A stretch of 64,000 nt of DNA, taken from NCBI GenBank assembly GCA_947044365.1, contig OX345653.1, positions 2,675,501 to 2,739,500 on the forward strand, read 5' to 3'. Every line of letters starts with the position of its first letter. Position 1 is the stretch's first letter. Shown piece after piece: positions 45,101 through 57,074 of the stretch. This stretch comes from Petrosia ficiformis (Eukaryota; Porifera; Demospongiae; Haplosclerida; Petrosiidae). The translations under genes and the position numbers were made by a program. Below the pieces are notes generated by a model, which worked only from the letters and a program-made list of their open reading frames with translations, was not told the origin of the DNA and made no database searches.

Positions 45101-47101
45101 GCTTCCAAGACACTCACACAAATGGCACAATTTATCGGTGGCAAACGGGAAGGCCGAATCGGACTGTCGTATAACAGCTGCTACTTCTTTTATGGTACAC
45201 ATAAGCCGACCACGGAACATGGCGAAGAGGTACACACTAAACGCATGACACAGACTATCACCCTGAATATGGCCTCGTAAGGAACGGCAGCTCTTTTGTA
45301 ATGCATTTCTAAGGTCGGTGTGTGTTCCTATTTTTTGGCAATTGATAGGAAAGAATCCACGAAATTCCAAGGATGTTTTCCTTATGATGTCTGCAGCAAA
45401 TCTTTTTACAATATTAACCTTGTGCTCTCGATGACGAGGATCTTGCCTGGTGAGGATATCATAATGGCTGCCAACAACAACGATGTGAGGAACTGAAACA
45501 AATGATGGTTTATTATTTTCAATGAACTGAACCCAAAAATTCAAGCGGAGCTTGATTTTTTCTTCTTCTTTTGAAAGATCGACCACAACAACAAATATTG
45601 GAGCTGTGGAGATACTCGTACAATCGATAACTACAGCATGACTACTGTAGTATTCGCTATGTCCAGCAAAATCGAAAAAGATCACATGACCAAACTCCGA
45701 ACTATTTGTTATTTCGTGCGGTATAATACCAGCTGTACATGGTTTCACATTTATAGATTTGGCACCAAACGGAGGACGGTTCCAAAACATTCCTGTTGTT
45801 GATTGTTTTAAAGCTTCCACCAGAGTACTTTTCCCACATGCTGGATCACCAACAATCATTGCTCGAATAATAGTGTCTTCAACCTGAGACCTGGGTGTAC
45901 CCGGAAACATATTTTGCACTTGTGCTTCCAATGGATTAGCACCATTGCGTATCAGGAGTTTGATTACCTCATGATCATATGCTACTTGGATGGGAGTTTG
46001 GTTGTTGGGCCCTGTTACGGAAGGGTCGAGATTCGCTTCTTCCAAAAACACTCTAACCACCTCAAGTCGGCTGTATTTACTTGCTAAGTGTAGTGGCGTA
46101 TAGTTGTCACGGTTACGAGCATATGGATCACAGCCATGCTTGAGGACTAGGTAACGAACAATTTCTGGATGATTTTGTTGAGCTGCAGAATGAAGAGGAG
46201 TATTTTGAAAGAAATCTCTAGTGTTTGGATCACAGTGTTGTACAGTAATGAGGTAGGCAACGATATCCAAGTGGCCATGTTGACATGCTAGATGAAGCGG
46301 TGTTTCTGCACCGATACGTGTAGGAAGGCAAGGGTTGCAGTGATGTACAGTGATAAGATACTTCATGATTCCAAGATGGCCTTTAGTACATGCCGTATGG
46401 AGTGGAGTTTCGTCAAGCTCTCCGCTACATTTGGGGTCACAATGAACGTCCTCTATCAAAAACTGCACAATACATGGATGTCCACCAATGCATGCCAAAT
46501 GAAGAGGTGTGCTGCCTAGTTTAGTTTTGGCTGAGGCATCCAAACGGTGTTGTTGAGTTAGGTACGTGACTATATGTTCGTGACCATGGAGACATGCCAC
46601 ATGTAAGAGAGTTGTACCTCTGGGAGTTTTGTAATATACATTACAATTATGCTTTTCAATTAGTCTTCGAAGGAGGCGAATATGACCATATCGACTGGCA
46701 TAATAAACTGATGGTCTGACTGTACCTTCTGGATTACAGTAGTGAGGATCAGCTCCCATGTCTATCAAACGATCAATGACATCCATTTGGCCGGTACAAC
46801 AAGCTTCTTTGAGTTGTTTTTGTAACTCATTGTTCACAACTACTGGGACGGATGGATAACTGTTGCATGATGATGTCCACGCTCTCTTATCCATGATTAC
46901 ATGAATGTATGGCTCGCTGTCACTAGAGGTCAGTCTCGTTACTCTTTCTTGCAAGTAGACACAGGAGTGAGTGGGACTTTTAGCTCGCGGTCTATCGATA
47001 TGAGAGCAACTATAACCCTTTGTTTCTCGTCGGCTGTGTCTTCGGCTCTCTTCACTACGCCTCTGGCTGTCCTTACTGTGTCTTGGGCTGTCCTGTTGCA
47101 T
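42132..47101 (-). CDS. Ankyrin repeat - ROC GTPase (COR-like) - death domain protein, DAPK-like without kinase
   Basis: Probably a cytoplasmic GTPase scaffold in death or innate signalling; role inferred from domains. Exons: 47101-44764, 44433-44297, 43757-43563, 42836-42219 (1096 codons), then either read-through to a stop at 42132 (1124 aa) or a further exon. The start is supported by in-frame TAG and TGA just upstream. Residues 1-90 are basic, Arg/Ser-rich and disordered. About 8-9 ankyrin repeats span roughly 91-395 (repeated TPLHLAC..GH..IV.YL). The ROC domain has P-loop GDPACGKST (418-426), switch DFAG (477-480) and a VGSHYD base-recognition motif (543-548). Winged-helix COR-like sequence follows. 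A death domain lies around 1022-1095 (NDWEILGR; Trp near 1031). DAPK proteins have ankyrin-ROC-COR-death after a kinase; no kinase is seen here. Read-through would add a MDGW repeat tail from a microsatellite. Confidence 0.88.
42139..42200. repeat. (CCAT)n microsatellite beside the last exon
   Basis: About 13 CCAT units right after the donor-like site that ends exon 4 of the ankyrin-ROC-death gene. If the donor is skipped, it would be translated as repeated MDGW. Confidence 0.95.
43984..44235. repeat. Tandem duplication of about 150 bp spacing
   Basis: GATAAACT.CTCAGCTTTA.CTT through CACC.CTTGGAGTCTAACAT appears at about 43998-44060 and again at about 44147-44211, in an intron of the ankyrin-ROC-death gene. 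Confidence 0.85.
44508..44592. repeat. (GATA)n microsatellite
   Basis: ATAGATAGATAAATAG repeats in the first intron of the ankyrin-ROC-death gene. Confidence 0.93.
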
Positions 47102-47412
47102 AGGTCACTACAAAATATTTATAATTAATAATTATTATAGCAGTATTCATTAGTTAGCACAAAATAGAAAGAAAGGAAACTCACCAGGTGGTCAAAATCC
47201 AACACAACTTGAGCAGATACAATTTCAACAAAAGCACAAAGTTTCCACAAACTGATTAGACTAAAACAACATTATTATTTTATATTGTTGCGAAAGGGGT
47301 CGTCCACTAATTTATGCATGTATAAACTTTAGCACGTATACGGAATCCATCTACGCATTGTTATTAAAAATAATTATTAAACATAATAGCAATAATTTCA
47401 ATTACATGTATA

Positions 47413-47604
47413 CTAATCAATATCAGCATCTCTTGGGAAAGATGTTCCTAAATTGAGTCCATGTTTGTAGCAAGTGATCACAACATTCAGACCAGCTATA
47501 GTGAGATCAGTCTTTTGCAAAGGAGCACATAAGAACATGATAGTATAAAGTGCCACTTCAAATTCCGGACTAGTACCTATGAAAGTACTACCCATTGGCT
47601 TGAC
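47413..47604 (-). CDS. Probable terminal exon of an unidentified gene
   Basis: On the minus strand, after an acceptor TTTTCCAAAACAG, an open frame of 63 codons ends at TAG (47413-47415). It begins VKPMGSTFIGTSPEFEVALY, includes TIMFLCAPLQKTDLTIAGL and ends GTSFPRDADID. Codon use and composition look protein-like and unlike the surrounding repeats. It lies 312 bp upstream of the ankyrin-ROC-death start in the same direction but cannot belong to that protein, because it has its own stop. I do not recognise the family. Earlier exons were not found within the next kilobases, so the gene may be partial, a relic, or have distant exons. Confidence 0.45.
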   Translation of the reverse strand, partial: VKPMGSTFIGTSPEFEVALYTIMFLCAPLQKTDLTIAGLNVVITCYKHGLNLGTSFPRDADID

Positions 47605-47643
47605 CTGTTTTGGAAAATTTATAATTATATCAGTATATTAGGT

Positions 47644-47989
47644 ATTAGTCTCGCAAGCCAGACCTGAAATTATACCAGATTTGAAAACAGTCTGCATTTG
47701 TGATGTCATATGTGTGACTGTTTTCAAATGTGGTAGGTAATAGTACAAATATGTCTTGGTTGTGTAGGAAAAGCATAATAGCTTATTTCTGTTATGATTT
47801 CAAAGACTCATAGCTCATATCCAAAGCTACTCTATCAATCACTGCTTCCAATTCCTTTTTTTAACGTGATGTCATGAAATGGGTGTGTTAATAATGACCT
47901 ATCATGTATCATGACGTTGTGCAATCTAATTGGGCACAGCTTTTCATGCACCAGGAATCGTATGTATGGATTTGGCTCGTGAGACTAAT
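47644..47989. mobile_element. Family H MITE (ATTAGTCTCGCAAGCCA ends)
   Basis: Terminal inverted repeats ATTAGTCTCGCAAGCCA and TGGCTCGTGAGACTAAT with two mismatches, 346 bp in all, no coding capacity. The interior holds a small inverted pair (GATTTGAAAACAGTC / GACTGTTTTCAAATG). Only one copy is seen in the window. Confidence 0.7.
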
Positions 47990-48094
47990 TATGTATGATA
48001 ACTAATTAATAGTACAATTCTTTTAACAACCTTAATTAATATGAACTAAAAGTGGTCATTAACATTTATAATTACATTACATTATACATCATAC

Positions 48095-48312
48095 CATGAC
48101 CTCAGAAAAATGTTCATAACTTTAGTTTGGAACAACCCAACTTTTTACTTGCACCATTTTCATATAATTATCCTGCCTGTTCTTTACTGTGCATGTCAAT
48201 GCATTATTGAGTTACCATATAATCATGTATTAACCTTATGACATTAAACTATACACTATGGTACATATAAAGTCATCACATTATAATTTTGAGGTCATCA
48301 CGAATGCGAACA
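48095..48312. mobile_element. Family B MITE, inverted copy
   Basis: Runs from CCTCAGAAAAATGTTCATAA to GAGGTCATCACGAATGCGAAC and is among the best-preserved copies of the family. Confidence 0.8.
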
Positions 48313-49790
48313 GAACTTTAACTAAAAGCACCTATTATAGACCACCTTTCATTTTGTGATTACAAAATATCAGTTAAAACACCGGTGCAAGCGCTGTACG
48401 GGAAATATAGCATGAGGGGTGTGGTTGAGAAGGTCATACAGCACTAGGTGTAGAGGTGTAGAGTGCTGTATGAGGCTTTGAGACCCCCGCCCCCAGCACT
48501 ATATTTTCCAGTACAGCACAAGCAAAAGCAGTGCTTTGAATGGTTTATAGTAGTTTCAATTGATGATGTTGCCAGCAATGGAAAAGAAGAATGAAGTATT
48601 TGGTGTTCTTTCACTAAACCCGAAGTGAACGCGTTGTTTTCTAGTGTTGTAAACAACATCCGGAAAATATAGAACCGGATGTGGTAAAAAGTGTGCTATA
48701 TTAGCTTGTAATTAGAAAATATAGAACTGTCGGTACTTTTGATGTTAGGAGTCATAGTGCTATAATTGTAGTTTAGTTGGCTACACACTGAGGCTATAGT
48801 TATAATAAGTATAGATCTAAAACAAGTTAAACAACACAACCACCAATATCATTCAACTCCTTATATGCTTTTCAGAGAGCATCATTTACTGTACATGAAA
48901 GCATACAAAGGATCATTACAGTTGTTTACTTTAGTAATAGGCTAAATGTATTGTATAGTGTCATCGACTACACTGTCTGTTTATCTCAATTGAGTAGTCA
49001 TGAGTTTTCTCAGTTCGATTATTGTTATCACAATCATGTTAGTATATTTCTGAAAATGAATTTGTATAATATAACAAATGATGTCATGTGACTGAAACTA
49101 TGTCAGTTTATTGAATGTATAATATATGTATAACAAACTGTACTAATACCTAAACTGTAAACAGACAAGCTCAGTGGTATATGTACAAAGCTAATTTATG
49201 TAATAAAATGGCACTTTGTTTGTTACAATTATTTCAAAGGTTGCAATATGATTGTTGATAACTGAAACTTGCGATAAGACAATGACTCAACTATAGCTTG
49301 CATGCATCCAATGTCACAATGCACACATACCTTAATTCAATGTCAGTATCTCCATAAATTATATCAACACTATATTATAACGATTGAGCTAATATATTCG
49401 GTGACTCTATTACTAAACCAAAAAGATTTTTCAATGCGTAGTGAATTTACACTTGAAAAACACATGGGTGCTAGAATGTGTTGCAACATACATTACTCAC
49501 ATAGTGAAATTTCATATGGTTACATGCACGTGTTAAACACATTTTCACACTTGTTTTTATTGAAAATAAAAAGGATCCATTTGTTTGCATGATCTCATAC
49601 ATATCCGGGCAGTAACTGGAATTGCTATTAGTATCCTGCTTGTTTACACATAATTCTCACATAGTGTAGACTAAAACATCATTTCTTATATATAGCCAAG
49701 CACACATGCAACATATAGAAAAAAAAGTCATTGAAAATATATAATATGGATGCATGTGTTCAATGAACAGGTTTATATCAACTCAACTAC
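48313..49790. other. Intergenic sequence without identifiable gene
   Basis: 48365-48720 includes repeated GCACTATATTTTCC / GGAAAATATAGAACCGGATGT motifs that I cannot assign. A 96-codon frame at 49302-49592 has no recognisable domain. Confidence 0.4.
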
Positions 49791-49794
49791 ACAT

Positions 49795-50170
49795 ACAGTT
49801 ATATAGTTTGGTTCCTTTCTGATCAGAAAAAAACCTACATGGCTTTATTAAAAGTCAAACTTTCCAACGTTACTCACTGTCTTCTTCAGTGTACAGCAAA
49901 CAAAAAAGAAAATGCAACAAAAATTACTATATGTAGACCATAGGATGACAGCCTTTGACAGGTGGTAATTCATTATCTATGAATTGATTAGAATGGTGAT
50001 AATCAGAATTACCACCTGTCACCCTATAAATGGGTATAATTATAATAAATTCTTGTTGCATTTTCTTTTTCACTTGCTGTACACTGAAGAAGACAGTGAG
50101 TAACTGTTGAAAAGTTTGACTTTTAATAAGGTTTTTTTCTGATTAGAGAGTAACCAAACTATATAACTGT
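49795..50170. mobile_element. Fold-back MITE with arms of about 120-150 bp
   Basis: Begins ACAGTTATATAGTTTGGTT and ends with the complement, AACCAAACTATATAACTGT. Internal arm blocks AAAGTCAAACTTTCCAAC, ACTCACTGTCTTCTTCAGTG and AATGCAACAA are matched inversely on the right. A further inverted pair (GACAGGTGGTAATTC / GAATTACCACCTGTC) flanks the centre. Confidence 0.88.
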
Positions 50171-51128
50171 ATTATGAATCTTGATCACAGAGACAAGCTC
50201 TTTAAATAAAACTGCACATGATGAAAACTGTGGTAAACTGCCAGTTGTGATGGAAAAATGTGTTGTAAATGTGCTTTGTGGTAGTTAGGATCATTGGCTT
50301 GCACAGCAGTAAATGGATGGGAGACAGCGAAAACTTTCTTAATGAATTATTCATAAGGAGTGTGGTCAATTATATTTGTATATAGAGCCACACCTACTTG
50401 TTCATTGTATCGGACCCTTCTTATAGAATCAAGTAAAAGTTTAGTCAATTAGTCCTCCAACTGAGCTGGTTAGATATGCTTGATGAATATGTCTGTCAAA
50501 GGACTGGCAGTTCGGATATAGCAAAAGACATAGTCACATGAGCTCAACAGTATGGGAGTCAGGCTTGTTGTAATTAGCTTTTCTGATCAAAGTATACGTA
50601 TTATTGCAGTTATAAACATATTTTTGTTCAAATTACATATTGCGTATGTACACTATTGACTGTAGAGTCATTAAAAAAAAAACAATATTTAGTGAGATCC
50701 TTACCAGTAATGTGCAAACTGCAAAGGAGGGGCCGAGGAGGGCACACCCCCAATCAGGCTTGTTCTAATTGTAAATTAATCATTAATCATCAGCTACTTT
50801 CTTAATACTAACAGACTAAGTGTAATTATAGTGGTAATTGTGAAGTTATCATCCTTTTTAATTAGTATTCACTGCTCTAAAAATTAGCTAGATACATCTG
50901 CTCTGATTATAGAAATAGTTTTAGTTATGGAGACAATATCTTGATTCCAGAAAAAGCTTGTCCCTTGCTGATGACCTGTTCTTTTAAAAAGAGAATTTTT
51001 GTTACCTCATTAAATATTGAGGTATATTCATACCTAATCCTAATTCTAAATCATTAGATGGCCCGAGGCTTCCAATACAGTTAGAGTGAGTTCCAATACA
51101 TGAACCCACTCTAAACGTATCTTAGCAT
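50171..51128. other. Intergenic sequence without identifiable element
   Basis: AT-rich. I see no exon, RNA gene or named repeat. Confidence 0.4.
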
Positions 51129-51405
51129 AAAGTGTATGGCAGAATAAAGCTATGTTATTAATATTTACTGTTGCTAAGTTAGCAACAGTAAATACTAATA
51201 ACAGAGCTTTATTCTGCCAGACACTTTATAAAAGGAAATATTGTAGTAAACATCTGTGTCACAGCACAAATCTCTATGTTATTAATATTTACTGTTGCTA
51301 AGTTAGCAACAGTAAATACTAATAACAGAGCTTTATTCTGCCAGACACTTTTATAAAAGGAAATATTGTAGTAAACATCTGTGTCACAGCACAAATCTCA
51401 CAATA
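51129..51405. repeat. Palindromic element with a 124-bp tandem duplication
   Basis: 51129-51227 is an imperfect palindrome centred near GCTAAGTTAGC, with ends AAAGTGTATGGCAGAATAAA and TTTATTCTGCCAGACACTTT. Its central part and right half plus 45 bp of flank recur 124 bp downstream, giving a second palindrome at about 51273-51356. Confidence 0.88.
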
Positions 51406-51454
51406 GTAGTAAATATAATATACATGTACATGTGTATGGTAGTCTTCTTGTGTG

Positions 51455-51621
51455 TTGAAATTAATAAGTTTGTTATTTTCGATCACATATTTCTCCTTGA
51501 AAACAACCTCGCTAGCGTCTTGGAACAAATATCTCTAAAGATTCATGGCAAACCTTCCACACTTCTCTCGATGCTTTGTTAGATCCTTGCAAGTTTCATG
51601 CATAGTACAGGCAATACCCAT
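51455..51621 (-). pseudogene. Possible exon relic with one in-frame stop
   Basis: The minus strand reads MGIACTMHETCKDLTKHREK, CGRFAMNL, a stop (51535-51537), then RYLFQDASEVVFKEKYVIEN in the same frame. The amphipathic, Cys/Lys-rich composition is unlike the surrounding DNA. The 'C..L..HREKC.R' spacing faintly recalls four-helix N-terminal adaptor domains of MLKL-like proteins, but that is only an impression. Confidence 0.25.
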
Positions 51622-51639
51622 TGCAGCTTATGTCAAAAA

Positions 51640-52200
51640 CTTTTACCACAGACTATGATGCCATGGTAATTAAACAATGCATAATCAGTACACTAGAGCT
51701 ACTTCCTCTCTATGATGATATGTTTAAAAATTAATGATAATTGGTCTTAATTCCCAGCTGAATTTGTATGTTATGATTACCATTGTACCTGTTACTATGG
51801 TAATTTTACAGTAACATAGTAATTTTACCACAAACTATGTTGTCATAACAATTAAATAAGTAATTATACGTAAGAGATGAATGTCTATTTGTTTCCATGG
51901 TGATTAAGTAATTATAGCACACAAGATCTGACTATATTGAAAGTTTACCATGCCATAGTAATTAATTAAGTAATGTATAATCATTGCAACCAGCACATAA
52001 GACCTGACTAGCTGTATTACAATTGTGAATTTAATTGCCATAGACTTTGTTGTCATGGTGATTATGTAATCATTACCATCACTACTGCATCCAGTAATGA
52101 TGTTTAAATTCATAATTGAGTTTGTATGGTATGACTACAATGTTACCTTGTTACTATGGTATTTTGTTACCATGGTAATTTACCACAGTAATCTTTAGAT
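51640..52200. repeat. Diverged tandem repeats (CCATGGTAATT / ACTATGTTGTCATAA units)
   Basis: Four to five imperfect units of about 110 bp carry TTACCACA.ACTATG.TG.CAT, GTAATTA and TTACTATGGTA motifs. Confidence 0.7.
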
Positions 52201-52319
52201 CACAATGTTATGTAAAAAGACAGTTGGTTTAACAAAATATTTTTCGAACAACAGATTTTCCCTTTTTTAATGTACACTGAAAATTAGTGGGGAAGTATTA
52301 GTAAATGCAATAAATATGA

Positions 52320-53155
52320 CAATCTCAACATACATACATATTTGTACACATTCAAAAATAACATCACAGACATCAATACACATACATACATATATATGTA
52401 CAAATGATAATGTTTTACACATGTACACATATATAGTTATACATATACATGTACATGTACACGTACTGATGTACATGTACAACATTACACTCATATATAT
52501 ACATGTACATACAACATTACAATTGTGCATACATGTATATGCACAACATAGTAATGTTATAAGCACATACACACATGCATTCATGTAATTTATAAATAAT
52601 AATACACGTACATACATACATGTATATACATGTACAAAATAATAATTATGCTTGTATACACATACTTTGACACATACATACAAGTACATACTTATAACTT
52701 CATACACACATACATACAAGTACATGTACATACTCATAACATCATACACACATACATACATGTACATGTACGTACGTACCACTTCATACACACAATCACA
52801 CATACATACAAGTACAAGTACATACTTATAACTTCATACACACATACATACAAGTACATGTACATACTCATAACGTCATACACACATACATATAAGTCCA
52901 TGTACATACTCATAACTTCATACACACATACATACAAGTACATGTACATACTCATAACGTCATACACACATACATATAAGTCCATGTACATACTCATAAC
53001 GTCATACACACATACATATAAGTCCATGTACATACTCATAACTTCATACACACAAGTACATGTACGTACGTACCACTTCATACACACAATCACACATACA
53101 TACAAGTACATGTACATACGTACTACTTCATTCGCACATACATACAGCTCATTGG
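52320..53155. repeat. ACATGTACATAC-rich minisatellite, block 1
   Basis: From about 52660, units of about 40 bp (ACACACATACATACAAGTAC, then ATGTACATACTCATAACTTC) repeat about 12 times. 52320-52660 is a degenerate ACATGTACATA-rich lead. Open frames in all phases are artefacts. Confidence 0.92.
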
Positions 53156-53278
53156 TGGACAGCTGTTTATCAAATTAAGAGGAAATGCTCCTAAATCCAG
53201 AAAGCTGTGAATTTTGTTTTTGATTTCCTTGTTTATGAATTACATAATTATTACTTATTCTGTTAAAGTCATATACTG

Positions 53279-53280
<2 letters not shown>

Positions 53281-53345
<65 letters not shown>

Positions 53346-53400
53346 ATATATAATATATATATACATATATATTTATATACATATATATAAATATATATAA

Positions 53401-53470
<70 letters not shown>
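53281..53470. repeat. Long (AT)n tract
   Basis: About 190 bp of almost pure AT with a few TTTATAT/ATATAAAT interruptions. Confidence 0.97.
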
Positions 53471-53474
<4 letters not shown>

Positions 53475-53754
53475 TATTTACTTAAAGACATGAGCACTGG
53501 ATGAGTGGGGAGAGTTGGCTAGCCACAAAAGATTTTTAACCTACTCTTCCCAGGTCTCAAGACTGGGCATTCAGTGTTCTGTTCCATTCTAAGCCAATGT
53601 ACCTGTTTAAATTGTCTAAGCCATTGTGGCTATTAAATTTTCAAAGCCATTATGGCTATTTTCTAAATCATTGTGTTTTTTTTTTAATTTTGTTTTTTTT
53701 TTTGTGTGGCTGTACATGTTTTGTGCTGCGTTTCCTCTGTGCTAGCTCACTGAG

Positions 53755-54620
53755 CACATTTTCCATGTACATGTACATGATCATAACATAATACACACAT
53801 ATATACATGTAAAAAGACAAAATATTACACACATAATACATGTACATAATTATTCTATACATGTACTTACATGTACATGTACAAAATAATGACATTACAT
53901 GTACAAACTGATAGCATCACACACATACATACATGTACATATACAAATAACACACATACATACATGTACATGTACATGTACAAAATAATGATTATAATTA
54001 TTAAAAAATTATAATAATAAATAAATAAATAAAAATACATACAAGTACATGTATAAACTGATAGCATCATACATACATACATACAAGTACATGTACATAC
54101 TCATAACTTCATACATACATACATACAAGTACATGTACATACTCATAACTTTATACATACATACATACAAGTACATGTACATACTCATAACTCCATACAC
54201 ACATACATACAAGTACATGTACATACTCATAACTTCTTACACACATACATACAAGTACATGTACATACTCATAACTTCTTACACACATACATACAAGTAC
54301 ATGTACATACTCATAACTTCATATACACATACATACAAGTACATGTACATACTCATAACTTCTTACACACATACATACAAGTACATGTACATACTCATAA
54401 CTCCATACACACATACACAGAATTTCCCCTACATGGTGGTACCATGGTGCTCCACCACCCTTTAAGTTTAAAGTTTATGTTAAAAACCCAACACTGCTTG
54501 AACATTATTGACTGAACGTCATGTACCACTGACACACCTTAATATTTATCCTGGGGGAAACACTGCATACATACAAGTAAGTACATGTACATACTCATAA
54601 CTTCATACACACATATACAA
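53755..54620. repeat. ACATGTACATAC-rich minisatellite, block 2
   Basis: Units of about 42 bp as in block 1, clearest at 54050-54415 (nine copies), interrupted at 54420-54565 by unique sequence and then resumed once. 53480-53750 is unique and includes poly-T tracts. Confidence 0.9.
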
Positions 54621-54859
54621 TAATTATACATACATATCATTAACATATGTACCTCTCTATTCCATTTGAATTTGATTGTTATTAAATGACTATTATCTCC
54701 TTGATCAGGCTGAGGATTAGATATTTAAATAAATGACATACATACAGTACTATATTTATAATTATAACTATACTATGTTATAAATATTATGCTATACAAT
54801 GTACATACTTGTGTGTGTATGTATAATTATATATTTAAGTCTAAAATTTATAATTGCAA

Positions 54860-55357
54860 CAAATGACCACTTTTAGTTATAGTTATTGTAGTTGTAGCTG
54901 ATTTACTATAAACAATCTTAGGCTTATTTAAAAGGGTTTAAGTTTCAGTTAACAAAGTGCCCATTATTGGTCATTTTCATTTTGGTTACTTATTCAGTTA
55001 TTACAGCAGGCCTGTATAATTTACTCATTCACATTCAGCTTGTCCCCAGAAAAATGTTCATAACTTTAGTTTGGAATGACCAACAATCTTTTTACCTGAC
55101 AGTGTATCATTTTCATATAATTATCCTATCCCGTTCTTTTTTGTGTATGTCAAATTTCAATCCATTGCTTCATTATTGAGTTACAGTATAATCATGTATT
55201 AACCTTATGACATTAAACTATACACTATATTACATATAAAGTCATCACATCCTAATTTTGAGGACATAGCGAATGTGAACAGACTATAGTTTAGATAACC
55301 ATCTAGAGCTTGATTTAAAATTACATGTACATATAATAATTGTACATAATATGATCA

Positions 55358-55388
<31 letters not shown>

Positions 55389-55545
55389 CATAGCCTGGTG
55401 TACTAAAGGTTGTTCATGAACTAATTCATAACTTTAGTTTGGAATGACCAACAATCTTTGTACCTTCACCATTTTCATATAATTATCTTTCCCATTCTTT
55501 TTTTCTTGTATATAAAATTTCAATCCATTCCTTCATTACATACAT
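54860..55545. mobile_element. Family A fragment, family B copies and (CATA)n
   Basis: 54860-54990 is degraded family A. 55010-55275 is an inverted family B element (AGAAAAATGTTCATAACTTT ... GAGGACATAGCGAATGTGAA). 55358-55392 is a CATA microsatellite. 55421-55545 is a partial family B copy cut off by another CATACATACA run. Confidence 0.75.
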
Positions 55546-55549
55546 ACAT

Positions 55550-55965
55550 ACAGTTGTACATATAATTCATTAATATTACACATGAAAATTATATCAGTGT
55601 CGAGATCTAATTTGTACATAATAATACATAAATATTATCAGGAGCCCGTATTACAAATGAAAATTATGTCATACATAGTGTTGAGATCTAATTTCAGACA
55701 TCACAAAAAGCACACACACAACCCACATAATTCATAAATATTTCACATGAAAATTATATCAGTGTCGAGATCTAATTTGTACATAATAATACATAAATAT
55801 TATCAGGAACCTGTATTAAAAATGAAAATTATGTCATACATAGTGTCGAGATCTAATTTCAAACATCAAAAAAAACACACACACACCCACACAATTGTAC
55901 ATAAATATTACACATGAAAATTATCATAGTGTCTAGATCTAATTTCAGACATCAAAAATACACAT
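55550..55965. repeat. Tandem repeat of about 170-180 bp, 2-3 copies
   Basis: ATGAAAATTATATCAGTGTC / GAGATCTAATTTGTACATAA blocks alternate with ATTATGTCATACATAGTGT.GAG blocks and CACACACAC spacers. Confidence 0.85.
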
Positions 55966-56651
55966 GCACACACACAAATACACACACACATTGTGTTTCA
56001 TAGTATATACTTATATGGAAATTATTTAGTCATAGTATATGCTAATTAAGAATGTCTGTTCCTATTCACCAATACCATGTATGGTTGTGTTTGTTTTGAC
56101 TACTAGATGAAGAAGAAACGAGGAAACAAAAAAACAGGAAATAAACTCGTTAACACATGATCACAAGATGATCCCCATTCCTAGTTCACTGGACAACTCA
56201 ATGGTGAATCTGATAAGGAGTCATATCATAAAGGTAATGCCTCATCATTGGCCACAGTTGTGACAGTCTCTTGTAAGTTCTGAAGTCTAGTTTGACCATG
56301 ATACACTGTATAGTTTGGAATGGTTATTATAACAGTACTGGGCATATGTGAAGTTAATTAATATACATGTGTATATATACCATGGCCAGTTACCTTAGCC
56401 ATGGAAGGTTAAGGTTCTAAAAAATGTTAACATAGGACCATAACAGAGGTAGCTGGCCCTAGGCTTAGTGGGCCATGCTCCTTGTTGCTGTGGCATATAC
56501 TGTAAACTATAACAGAACCTAAACCCTTCCCCCCTTAATACATCCAATTTGCATCTTCCTACTCCATTCTTATTTTTCCATATTGAAACAATATTAGCAC
56601 ACTTTTGTTGATCTCATTAGTGATGTTGATGTGATCTGGATATTGGTGACA

Positions 56652-56985
56652 AAGGATAGTGTAACTCAGGATTTGTTATTGTATAGTGATAGTGGCATAG
56701 GTATCATATACTGAGTGAACAGAATACAATTAGGATAGTGTAACTCAGGATTTGTTATTGTATAGTGATAGTGCCATAGGTATCATATACTGAGTGAACA
56801 GAATACAATTAGGATAGTGTAACTCAGGATTTGTTATTGTATAGTGATAGTGCCATAGGTATCATATACTGAGTGAACAGAATACAATTAGGATAGTGTA
56901 ACTCAGGATTTGTTATGGTAGTCATAGTGGCATAGGTATCATAGGTATCATATACTGAGTGAACAAAATACAACTGGTATAACAA
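56652..56985. repeat. 79-bp-unit tandem repeat, 4 copies
   Basis: Units contain AGGATAGTGTAACTCAGGAT and GGTATCATATACTGAGTGAA. The last copy has a small internal change (duplicated ATAGGTATC). Confidence 0.93.
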
Positions 56986-57074
56986 TTTTATTTTATCATC
57001 GATTATCAAAAACAGGATACATTATAATTATTAATAGTGGTGAGCTCATCTTCCTGGGATGAATAGACACTTGT

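Noticed and set aside
44837..45280. 147-codon plus-strand frame
   Set aside because: It is antisense to the conserved COR-like part of the ankyrin-ROC-death gene, and the minus-strand frame is clearly the real one.
49302..49592. 96-codon plus-strand frame
   Set aside because: AT-rich composition, no domain, no splice or poly(A) context; length is possible by chance in this region.
56107..56161. Short basic frame MKKKRGNKKTGNKLVNT after a CTACTAG acceptor-like site
   Set aside because: Only 17 codons, no upstream exon in a matching frame, low-complexity Lys-rich sequence; not enough to call an exon.
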